Below, in pieces: positions 46,627-54,410 of a stretch of DNA of 56,481 nt. The first letter of the stretch is position 1. Every line of letters begins with the position of its first letter. The DNA comes from an uncultured Lachnospiraceae bacterium (GTDB taxonomy: Bacteria > Bacillota > Clostridia > Lachnospirales > Lachnospiraceae), in NCBI GenBank assembly GCA_902779575.1, contig CACZBW010000023.1, positions 1-56,481 of the forward strand, read 5' to 3'. A program made the position numbers and the translations under genes. The notes beneath the pieces were generated by a model. That model saw nothing but the letters and a program-made list of their open reading frames with translations, was not told the DNA's origin and made no database searches.

Positions 46627-47609
46627 AGAACATTGCCAAAACGCTGCCCGTTCTGTATATTGTTATTCCCTGCTATAACGAGGCGCGTGTCCTTCCGGTA
46701 ACGGAGCCGGCATTTCTGATGAAGCTCCTTGACCTGATTGCGGCGGGCAGCATATCGGATGACAGCAGGATTCTCTTTGTGGATGACGGGAGCAAAGATG
46801 CGACCTGGGATCTGATCGGACAGTTCCATGAACAGGACAGGCATGTGGCAGGCATTCAGCAAAGCCGCAACAGAGGCCACCAGAATGCCGTCCTGGCAGG
46901 ACTGATGGAAGCGAAAGACCTGTGTGATATCACCATTTCCATAGACTGCGACGGGCAGGATGACATCAATGCCATGGATGAAATGATCCGGCAGTATAAG
47001 GACGGCTGCGATGTTGTGTACGGCGTCCGGGCGAAACGTGATACAGATACCTTCTTTAAGCGCTGGTCCGCGGAGAGCTTTTATAAGCTGCTGAACCGGA
47101 TGGGCGGCGAGGTTGTGTACAATCATGCGGATTACCGTCTGATCAGCAGCCGTGTGCTGCAGGAGCTTGCCCGGTTCCATGAAGTGAATATCTTCCTGCG
47201 GGGACTGATTCCTCTGGTCGGATTCAAAAGTACGTCGGTCTACTACGACCGCTCTGAGCGTGTCGCCGGAGAAAGCCACTATCCCTTCCGGAAGATGCTG
47301 GCGCTTGCCATGGACGGGATCACAAGCCTGAGCATCCGGCCGATCCGCATCATCACGGCGCTGGGCTTTTTTATCTCCCTGGCGAGCGTGCTGGCAATCA
47401 TATGGGTTATTATCGGACATTTTATGGGGAATACCACGAACGGCTGGTCCAGTACGGTCTGCGCAATCTTTTTCATGGGAGGCGTGCAGCTGCTGTCGAT
47501 CGGTGTTATTGGAGAATATGTCGGTAAGATCTATCTGGAAACGAAGCAGCGGCCCCGCTACATCATCAGCGACCGGATCGGGATGGCGGAAGAAGATGGC
47601 AAGAGGTAA
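46623..47609 (+). CDS. GtrB/YkcC-like polyprenyl-phosphate glycosyltransferase (GT2)
   Basis: 328 residues. GT2 domain: VIPCYNEARVL, FVDDGSKDATWD, RNRGHQNAVLAGL, ISIDCDGQDD (DxD-like, metal and UDP-sugar binding). Two C-terminal membrane helices (about 237-258 and 275-297) and a short tail ending in KIYLETKQRPRY are characteristic of GtrB-type enzymes that make polyprenyl-phosphate-glucose or a related donor on the cytosolic face. That donor is then used outside by a GT-C enzyme; the operon holds three candidates. No GtrA-like flippase is visible. The ATG overlaps the GT4 stop; its stop is shared with the small HTH gene region. Confidence 0.93.
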   Translation: MKNIAKTLPVLYIVIPCYNEARVLPVTEPAFLMKLLDLIAAGSISDDSRILFVDDGSKDATWDLIGQFHEQDRHVAGIQQSRNRGHQNAVLAGLMEAKDLCDITISIDCDGQDDINAMDEMIRQYKDGCDVVYGVRAKRDTDTFFKRWSAESFYKLLNRMGGEVVYNHADYRLISSRVLQELARFHEVNIFLRGLIPLVGFKSTSVYYDRSERVAGESHYPFRKMLALAMDGITSLSIRPIRIITALGFFISLASVLAIIWVIIGHFMGNTTNGWSSTVCAIFFMGGVQLLSIGVIGEYVGKIYLETKQRPRYIISDRIGMAEEDGKR

Positions 47610-47614
47610 TGGCG

Positions 47615-47932
47615 ATGAGTAAAATGTATGAAAGCCTCATGGAAGGTCTTATGGAGGATCTTCACGATATTCAGGAGCATGGAGAGCCTCAGGGAAGAAA
47701 AACGGTAATAGAGTACAGTCCGGTAAAGGAATACTCTGCTGCAGAGGTAAAGTCCATTCGAAAAGATCTTGGCATCAGCCAGCCAGCTTTCGCCAAGTGT
47801 CTTGGTGTTTCAAAAAAGACTGTAGAAAAGTGGGAATCAGGAGATAACATTCCTTCTGGACCCGCTTCCCGTTTACTGGATCTGTTTAGGGACAGAACCA
47901 TTACGATTGCGCAGTATATAAGAAAGGCATGA
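47615..47932 (+). CDS. XRE/HigA-like antitoxin-type regulator (orphan)
   Basis: 105 residues from ATG 47615; an ATG at 47609 overlaps the preceding stop and is also possible (AGAGG at 47602-47606 favours 47615). MSKMYESLMEGLMEDL, then VIEYSPVKEYSAAEVKSIRKDLGISQPAFAKCLGVSKKTVEKWESGDNIPSGPASRLLDLF is the HigA-type antitoxin layout with a full HTH. No HigB or other toxin gene adjoins: the neighbours are both glycosyltransferases. Base composition is clearly more A+T-rich than theirs. I infer a transferred antitoxin that lost its toxin, possibly now a local regulator of the glycan operon. Confidence 0.88.
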   Translation: MSKMYESLMEGLMEDLHDIQEHGEPQGRKTVIEYSPVKEYSAAEVKSIRKDLGISQPAFAKCLGVSKKTVEKWESGDNIPSGPASRLLDLFRDRTITIAQYIRKA

Positions 47933-47970
47933 AATATTTCGGAATATTTTGCTGAAAGGGGTGCAAAGAT

Positions 47971-48783
47971 ATGACCGTATATCACGGGAGTATCAAAGAA
48001 GGGGGAGAACAATTGCACACATTTGCAGTCTGCGCCTACAGGGAATCTCCTTTCCTGGAAGACTGCGTGCGCTCTCTGGTCCGGCAGACCGTAAAGAGCC
48101 GGATCCTGATCGCCACATCGACGCCCAACGATCTGATCCGGAATGTCGCGGAGAAATACGGCCTGCCTCTGTATATCCGGGAGGGGGTAAGCGATATCCG
48201 GGATGACTGGAATTTTGCCTTTGATCAGGCTGAAACGCCATATGTTACGATCGCGCATCAGGATGACCTCTACCATCAGGATTATGTGAGATATCTGCTG
48301 AGCAGCGTGAAAGGGAAAAGAAGTGTAACCCTGTTTTTCAGCGATTATCTGCCGATCCGGCACGGCATAATCGGGGAGAAGGATCTCAACTGCCGCATCC
48401 GGCGTTTTCTGCGGCTCCCGATCCGGGGACACGGATCAAGCAGGTTCTGGAAGCGGGCGATTCTGTCTCTGGGAAATACAATCTGCTGTCCCACAGTGAC
48501 CTACTGCAGAGCGAATACCGGACAGTCACCCTTCAGTTCTGAGCTGAAGTTCAACATTGACTGGGATACATTCTATAAATTCGCTGGAAAGGAAGGGGAG
48601 TTCGTCTATTACGACGCGCCGCTCGCCTTCTACCGGATTCATGACGGAGCGACCAGCAAGGAGTTCATCGTCGATCATCAGCGGGAAAAAGAAGACCGGA
48701 TCATGTTCCGGAAATACTGGCCCGGCTGGATGACGGACCTGATCCTGTACTTTTACAGAGGTGCCTACAAGACCTATGATTGA
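47971..48783 (+). CDS. Glycosyltransferase family 2
   Basis: 270 residues, no convincing membrane helix. FAVCAYRESPFLEDCVRSLVRQT opens a GT-A fold; VTIAHQDDLYH supplies the DxD-like metal site (QDD); a late IHDGATSK segment is common to GT2 rhamnosyl- or galactosyltransferases. Acceptor and donor unknown. The ATG at 47971 follows AAAGGGGTG. Its last 8 bases overlap the next gene. Confidence 0.9.
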   Translation: MTVYHGSIKEGGEQLHTFAVCAYRESPFLEDCVRSLVRQTVKSRILIATSTPNDLIRNVAEKYGLPLYIREGVSDIRDDWNFAFDQAETPYVTIAHQDDLYHQDYVRYLLSSVKGKRSVTLFFSDYLPIRHGIIGEKDLNCRIRRFLRLPIRGHGSSRFWKRAILSLGNTICCPTVTYCRANTGQSPFSSELKFNIDWDTFYKFAGKEGEFVYYDAPLAFYRIHDGATSKEFIVDHQREKEDRIMFRKYWPGWMTDLILYFYRGAYKTYD

Positions 48784-50917
48784 GAAAAAAAACAGCAGAC
48801 AATTGTATATCAGCCTGTTTTATCTCGGACTCATCGCAGCCCTGGAGGTGTTTTTTTTCCGTTCCCTGCTTTCAGCGGACGCTCTGCCCGGGGATCATTC
48901 GGACGCCTGCCTGAATAATCTGATCATGGAACACTGGTTCCATTTCTTCCGGGGGAAGGAGCCCTTCGATACTCTCTCACAGTTCTATCCGGTGAAAGAC
49001 ACGGTCAGCTATACCGATATGCTGCTGGGCTATGCGCCGCTTTACAGTCTGCTGCGCTTTGCGGGACTGTCCCTGTTTCAGGCAGGTAAATTCACCGTTG
49101 TCCTGATTCACACGGCCGGAAGCTTCGCGCTGTTTTCTTTCCTGAAAAAGCATCTGAAAACCGGAAACTACGCCGCTTTTCTCGGCGTTCTGTGTTTTTC
49201 TTTCGCAAACGGCTACGCCGTGCGTTTCCGGCATACGCAGATGATCGCCGTCAGCCTGATCCCCCTGATCCTGATCTTTCTGGCGAAAGCTTATGAGAGC
49301 AGGGATGCGGGGAAGAAACGATGGTTCTGGCTCTGGCTTGCGATATCTTTCTACGCGCTGCTGGCCTACACTGGCTGGTACAGCTTCTTTTTCCTCAGCC
49401 TTTTCCTGCTGATCAGCGCGCTGTCAGTGATCGCTGTATGCGCATTCTGCAGCAGAAAACTGCTGAAAAAACTGGGCCGGGGAATCTTCGGACATTTCCG
49501 GGAGATCCTTTTATTTACAGGATACCTTGTTTGCTGCCTGATTCCCTTCCTGATGCTGTATCTTCCCACCAGCCGCATGGCGGGCAGGCGCAGCTGGCAG
49601 GAGGTTGCCTATTTTCTTCCGCGGCCGTCTGACCTGATCAATGTCGGAAAGAACAATCTGCTCCTCGGAAGATTTTTCCCGGCTCTTGCGGAGATGTCCG
49701 CGGAACAGAAAGGCGTCTGGGAACTGATCCAGGGTTTTGTCCCCGCGGCGCTGCTGCTCCTCGTTCTGCTGCTTGTATGGTTTTTCCTGCATGAATCAGG
49801 AAAAAGAGAAGATGAGCGGAGAAAAAACAGGGGCAGGCAAATATCTGACGAACAGGATATCCGGATCTGCGCAGTGGGAGCTTTAGCTGCAGCGATCTTT
49901 TTTTCCATCCTTCTGGTTATGGACCTGGGAGGATATTCCCTGTGGTGGCTGGTCTGGAAACTGGTTCCCGGGGCCGGCGCGATCCGCGCCGCGGCAAGGT
50001 GGTATTTTTTCCTGCTCCTGCCGATGGCGGTGCTTCTGGCTTACCTGACCGGCCGTCTGCTGAAGGCGGTCTGGGACCGGAATTTCTGGCCGGGACAGCT
50101 TCCCGGAGCGGGCGTTCTGGCGGCAATGGCCGTGTGCGCCGTGTTTCTGTGGATTGCCAATATCAACACCGCCTCCCTTTCCGGCTGGAAAGAGAGTGAG
50201 CAGAGGGCTTTTCTGGAGTCCGTTGCGGCGCCTCCTCAGGAGGCGGAAGTAATCGCCCTGGGCAATACCAGCGGATATGTAAATCCGGAGCCCTATACGG
50301 ACCAGCTGAGAGCCTGGATGCTGGCGGATCATTACGGACTGAAGACCGTGAACGGCTACAGCGGGCAGGTACCGGAATATTTCACCATGCAGGATATCAC
50401 AGCCTTTGACTATGTGCAGCGGATTCTGCAGTACCGGGCAGATACGGACTGTGAGGAAGACGTGTATATCTATGATCTCGGAAACGGGAGCTGGTCTCTT
50501 GCAGCGACCGGACCGGTCAGCTGGGATACGGAATACAGCTTCTCCACCGCGGAATGGGCATTTTTCAGCGGGGACTGGCATGAATGCGAGCCCTGGGGAC
50601 GCTGGGCCGGAGCGGATGCCGGAATCAGCTTTACAGCGCCGGAAGAAGCGGAATGTACACTTGTCCTTACCATGCAGGCCTTTTTCCAGGAACGCAACGC
50701 GGTCTTTCGCCTGAACGGTTATGATCTTGGATCATGTACGGTCGGGACGCAGGCGGACAGGTACAAATTCAAGGTTCCTGCCGGTGTACTGCAGGTGTAT
50801 AATAAACTGTCATACAGCCTGGAAGGGGAGCCGGTCAGACCGGCGGAGGCGGAAGCCGGAAACCAGGACCAGAGAGAAATCGGAGTCGGCTTCGTGTCAA
50901 TGAAGCTGAAACGATGA
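48776..50917 (+). CDS. Large polytopic membrane protein, GT-C-like, with C-terminal beta-rich domain
   Basis: 713 residues from ATG 48776, inside the preceding gene. N-terminal helix (about 9-27), then an external loop with PGDHSDACLNNLIMEHW, an Asp/His motif at the place of the GT-C catalytic Asp, and about eleven further hydrophobic segments to residue about 465. The last 240 residues are external: an NTSGYVNPEPY segment and a Trp-rich beta domain (FFSGDWHECEPWGRW, FRLNGYDLGS), resembling carbohydrate-binding jelly-roll domains at the C termini of membrane glycosyltransferases. I infer an extracytoplasmic transferase that uses a lipid-linked sugar. The gap to the next gene (172 bases) holds nothing recognisable. 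Confidence 0.75.
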   Translation: MIEKKNSRQLYISLFYLGLIAALEVFFFRSLLSADALPGDHSDACLNNLIMEHWFHFFRGKEPFDTLSQFYPVKDTVSYTDMLLGYAPLYSLLRFAGLSLFQAGKFTVVLIHTAGSFALFSFLKKHLKTGNYAAFLGVLCFSFANGYAVRFRHTQMIAVSLIPLILIFLAKAYESRDAGKKRWFWLWLAISFYALLAYTGWYSFFFLSLFLLISALSVIAVCAFCSRKLLKKLGRGIFGHFREILLFTGYLVCCLIPFLMLYLPTSRMAGRRSWQEVAYFLPRPSDLINVGKNNLLLGRFFPALAEMSAEQKGVWELIQGFVPAALLLLVLLLVWFFLHESGKREDERRKNRGRQISDEQDIRICAVGALAAAIFFSILLVMDLGGYSLWWLVWKLVPGAGAIRAAARWYFFLLLPMAVLLAYLTGRLLKAVWDRNFWPGQLPGAGVLAAMAVCAVFLWIANINTASLSGWKESEQRAFLESVAAPPQEAEVIALGNTSGYVNPEPYTDQLRAWMLADHYGLKTVNGYSGQVPEYFTMQDITAFDYVQRILQYRADTDCEEDVYIYDLGNGSWSLAATGPVSWDTEYSFSTAEWAFFSGDWHECEPWGRWAGADAGISFTAPEEAECTLVLTMQAFFQERNAVFRLNGYDLGSCTVGTQADRYKFKVPAGVLQVYNKLSYSLEGEPVRPAEAEAGNQDQREIGVGFVSMKLKR

Positions 50918-51089
50918 ACAATAAAGCGCCGTGCGGATCTTATGCGCGGCCGTGAAGGAAAATGCTGCACAGCCGAAAAATAAGCCGCCGCGGAGACAGA
51001 GCCTGCGGCCGGGGCGATAAGCAGCTGAAACCGGAAAGGTGACGGATGGCAGGAAACTGCCGGATAGAAGAAAAGGAGGGAGCGGCGCC

Positions 51090-51785
51090 GTGAACAGGAA
51101 GGATTACACGCTCAGCATAGTGATACCCTGCTATAATGAAAAGGATAATATCGAGACGATCGTCCGCAAGGTTCTGGATGCTCCGGTGGAGAAGAAAGAG
51201 ATTATTGTTGTAAATGACTGCAGCACGGACGGGACGGAGAAAATTCTGGAAGAAAAGATCCGGCCGCTGGTCAGCCAGATTATCTATCATGAGCAGAACC
51301 AGGGCAAGGGCGGCGCCCTGAGGACCGGATTTGCCCATGCGACCGGGGATATCGTGATCATTCAGGATGCGGACCTGGAATACGATCCGCAGGATTATCC
51401 GAAGGTATTGGAGCCGATCCTTGCCGGGAAGGCAAGGGTCTGCTACGGATCCCGTTTCCTCGGAGGAGTTTCCAAGGGCTACCTGGCCAACCAGCTGGCC
51501 AACCGCGCGCTGACCATGCTGTCCAACTTCTTTACCCATCAGAAACTGACCGACATGGAGACCTGCTATAAATGCTTTCGCAGGGAAGTCATCCAGGCCG
51601 TGGATATAAAGGAAAACCGCTTCGGCTTTGAGCCGGAAATCACGGCAAAAGTCAGCAAGATGCGGATCCGGATCCATGAGGTGCCGATCTCCTACCATCC
51701 GAGAACCACGGAAGAAGGAAAGAAGATCGGCTTCAAAGACGGACTCAGGGCAATCTATTGTATCTGGAAATACCGGAACGGCTGA
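51090..51785 (+). CDS. DPM1-like polyprenyl-phosphate glycosyltransferase (GT2)
   Basis: 231 residues from GTG 51090, chosen because AAGGAGGG lies nine bases upstream; the frame extends to another GTG at 51039 without a site. LSIVIPCYNEKDNIETIV, VVNDCSTDGTEKIL, NQGKGGALRTGFAHATGDIVIIQDADLEYDPQDY (DAD metal site) and the YKCFRREVI / ISYHPRTTEEGKKIGFKDG segments are those of dolichyl- or polyprenyl-phosphate mannose or glucose synthases lacking C-terminal membrane helices. It is the second lipid-donor synthase of the operon, with 46623-47609, so two different polyprenyl-linked sugars may be made. Confidence 0.93.
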   Translation: MNRKDYTLSIVIPCYNEKDNIETIVRKVLDAPVEKKEIIVVNDCSTDGTEKILEEKIRPLVSQIIYHEQNQGKGGALRTGFAHATGDIVIIQDADLEYDPQDYPKVLEPILAGKARVCYGSRFLGGVSKGYLANQLANRALTMLSNFFTHQKLTDMETCYKCFRREVIQAVDIKENRFGFEPEITAKVSKMRIRIHEVPISYHPRTTEEGKKIGFKDGLRAIYCIWKYRNG

Positions 51786-51901
51786 CGGCAGGCAGCTGAC
51801 AGGAACTACTGCAGACGACAGCCATTCCGAAAGGGAGAGCCGAAAGCTGCCGCTTATCCGGCGGACGGATGCCCGGCAGCGGCTGAATATGAGGAAATAA
51901 T

Positions 51902-53860
51902 GTGAGCAGCGAAAAAAATCCATCCATAAGTCTTTTTGTACCGGGCAGGCTCTGTCTCTTCGGAGAGCACAGTGACTGGGCAGGACAAAATAAGATCTAT
52001 AACGCGAAGATTATACCGGGACGGGCGATCGTAACGGGGATTGAGCAGGGCATCTACGCGACCGCTTCCAAAGCGGATGAATTCTGCGTGACCAGCAGCC
52101 TGCCGGAATATCAGGAAGCCTCTTTTTCCTGCAGAATGGAGAAGGAAGCCCTGCGCGATGTGGCGAGGGAAGGCGGTTTCTTTTCCTATGTGGCCGGCGT
52201 CGCGTCCTATATGTGCGAGTGGTACCGGGTCGGGGGCGTAAAAATCGAGATCACGAAGATGGACCTGCCCATGAAAAGCGGCCTGTCCTCTTCCGCGGCG
52301 ATCTGCGTCCTGGTCACCAAGGCTTTCAATGAGCTGTACGGCCTGCATCTGAATACGCTCGGCGTCATGAACATCGCCTTCTGGGGCGAGCAGCGGACGC
52401 CTTCCAGGTGCGGACGCCTGGACCAGGCCTGCGCCTTCGGGACCAATCCGGTCGAGATGATCTTTGACGGAAATGAGATGGACGTCGCCCGCATCCGGGT
52501 CGGCGCGCCGCTCTACTATGTGTTCGCTGACCTCATGGCGGGGAAAGATACCGTAAAAATCCTGGCGGACCTGAACGCGGGCTATCCTTTTGCGCGAAGC
52601 AAAAACGAACGGCGCCTGCATGAGGCGCTGGGCGAGGACAACCAGGGGATTACCGGGCGTGCCATTCAGTATATTTCCGAGGGGAACGCGGAGGCGCTCG
52701 GCGCCCTGATGCGGGAAGCACAGGCCCTTTTTGACGAGAAAATCCGGCCGATGAGCCCGGAAGAACTCGCTTCGCCGGTCCTGCACCGCACGCTGGAGGA
52801 CCCTGTATGCCGGTCCCTGACCTATGGCGGGAAGGGAGTCGGGTCGCAGGGCGACGGGACGATCCAGTTCCTGGCAAAGGACGCGGAGAGCCAGAAAAAG
52901 CTGATCGATTACCTGAGCGGGACGCTCGGGATGACCAGCTACAGCCTGACCCTCCGGCCGCGGACCCTGGTGAACCGGGCCGTGATCCCGGTTGCGGGCT
53001 TCGGAACCAGACTGTATCCTGCAACCCGCGGCGTGAAAAAGGAATTCTTCCCCGTTGTAGACAAAGACGGTCTGGTGAAGCCGGGCATCCTGGTTCTTCT
53101 GGAGGAGCTGAATGAGATCGAGGAGCTGGAGGAGATCTGCCTGATTCTCAACCGGGAAGAGCAGGCCTGGTATGAAAACTTTTTCTTCCAGCCGATCAGC
53201 GACGCCCACTATGATAAGCTTCCTGTGAAAATGCAGGCTTATGAGCAGAAGATCCGCCGGATCGCGCAGAAAATCCGCTTTGTCTTCCAGGAGGAGCAGA
53301 AAGGCTTCGGGCACGCGGTTTATCAGGCCATGGAATTTTCCCAGGGCCAGCCGGTGCTTCTGCTGCTGGGCGATACCATTTACCAGAGCCGCAGCGAAAA
53401 ATCCTGCACGCGGCAGCTGCTGGACGCCTACCAGCACTGCGGACAGGCTATGGTTGCCCTGCAGAGCGTTCCGCTCGAAAAGGTCGGCAACTACGGGCTT
53501 TTCGCAGGCGTCTGGGACAACAAAGAGCAGACCCTCCTGAAGATCGGCGCGGTCCGGGAGAAACCGTCGGTACAGGAAGCGCAGGAGTATATGGCAGTTC
53601 CCACCCGGGAGCGGGAGGAGAATTACTACGGCGCTTTCGGGAGCTATATCATCACGCCGGATATTTTCCGGAGGCTGGATGAAGCGGTACGGCAGAATCT
53701 GGTGAACAGAAAAGGAGAGGTGGAGCTGACCGACGCCCTTGCCTGGGCGGCCGCACAGGCCGGCCTTATGGGCTTCGTCCCGGACGGGGAATCATTTGAC
53801 CTGGGCAATGCGGAAGCCTACCGGAACACCGTCGCCAATTTCGGCGAACAGAACCATTAA
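51902..53860 (+). CDS. Fused GHMP sugar kinase and sugar-1-phosphate nucleotidyltransferase
   Basis: 652 residues in one frame. Residues 1-355 are a GHMP kinase with three motifs: VPGRLCLFGEHSDWAG (13-28), galactokinase-like; SGLSSSAA (126-133), the ATP loop; and GGKGVGSQGDG (from 309). RCGRLDQACAFG carries the Asp-Gln of galactokinase active sites. Residues about 358-652 are a nucleotidyltransferase: VIPVAGFGTRLYPATRGVKKEF (from V361) is the GalU/UDP-glucose pyrophosphorylase signature, with later LLGDTIY and a GAFGSYIITPDIF segment. The likely reaction sequence is sugar to sugar-1-phosphate to NDP-sugar (probably UDP). Bacteroides Fkp and plant FKGP fuse the same activities, but in the opposite order. 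The start is GTG 51902 with GAGGAAA upstream. It sits in the glycan operon and would feed its transferases by salvage. Confidence 0.93.
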   Translation: MSSEKNPSISLFVPGRLCLFGEHSDWAGQNKIYNAKIIPGRAIVTGIEQGIYATASKADEFCVTSSLPEYQEASFSCRMEKEALRDVAREGGFFSYVAGVASYMCEWYRVGGVKIEITKMDLPMKSGLSSSAAICVLVTKAFNELYGLHLNTLGVMNIAFWGEQRTPSRCGRLDQACAFGTNPVEMIFDGNEMDVARIRVGAPLYYVFADLMAGKDTVKILADLNAGYPFARSKNERRLHEALGEDNQGITGRAIQYISEGNAEALGALMREAQALFDEKIRPMSPEELASPVLHRTLEDPVCRSLTYGGKGVGSQGDGTIQFLAKDAESQKKLIDYLSGTLGMTSYSLTLRPRTLVNRAVIPVAGFGTRLYPATRGVKKEFFPVVDKDGLVKPGILVLLEELNEIEELEEICLILNREEQAWYENFFFQPISDAHYDKLPVKMQAYEQKIRRIAQKIRFVFQEEQKGFGHAVYQAMEFSQGQPVLLLLGDTIYQSRSEKSCTRQLLDAYQHCGQAMVALQSVPLEKVGNYGLFAGVWDNKEQTLLKIGAVREKPSVQEAQEYMAVPTREREENYYGAFGSYIITPDIFRRLDEAVRQNLVNRKGEVELTDALAWAAAQAGLMGFVPDGESFDLGNAEAYRNTVANFGEQNH

Positions 53861-53884
53861 ACCAGGCAAAGCGGGAGAGATGGG

Positions 53885-54388
53885 ATGAGAAATCAGAACA
53901 GGAATGTGTACAGTACCGGCGGCAGCCGCTCCATAGCGCGGAATGCCGCGGCGGCGTGCGCACTCCTGTTTTTTGCGCTTTTTCTGGCGCTGAAAGTAAA
54001 CGGATATCTGGATTTCAGCGCGTCTTATGAAATAAAGGAACTTGCAGCCAGCCGGGAGACTCTGAACCTGCAGCTGCTTCTGGATCACGAACCCGGGACT
54101 GTCTGGGGCACCATGCAGAATGCGTCGGGAGGAGACTGGCTGGAAGTTACATTCCGCCGGAGCCGGCAGGTCAGTGCTGTTGAACTGGAGGCGGATGCCG
54201 GGAACTGTCCGGAGCTGGAGCTGTACCGGATGGATCCGGCAAACGGGGAATGGGTCCTGTGCGGCAGCAGCCGGGATGGAAACCGGATTCTTCCGGACAG
54301 CGCTTTTGCGGCGGAGAAGATTCTCCTGAAGGCGGCGGAAGGGCAGACAGATGTTCCGTGGATTGTGAAAGAGCTGCGGATTGTATGA
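53885..54388 (+). CDS. Single-pass membrane protein with discoidin-like (F5/8C) external domain
   Basis: 167 residues. Basic N terminus, one membrane helix (about 18-40), then an external domain of about 125 residues: LLLDHEPGTVWGTMQNASGGDWLEVTFRRSRQVSAVELEADAG..., a pattern of F5/8 type C (discoidin) sugar-binding domains. I infer a glycan-binding accessory protein that holds or presents the polymer. The ATG at 53885 follows GGGAGAGATGG. Its stop is followed directly by the next membrane protein gene, whose open frame overlaps it. Confidence 0.75.
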   Translation: MRNQNRNVYSTGGSRSIARNAAAACALLFFALFLALKVNGYLDFSASYEIKELAASRETLNLQLLLDHEPGTVWGTMQNASGGDWLEVTFRRSRQVSAVELEADAGNCPELELYRMDPANGEWVLCGSSRDGNRILPDSAFAAEKILLKAAEGQTDVPWIVKELRIV

Positions 54389-54410
54389 GAGAGCAGGGAG
54401 AAAACAGAGT

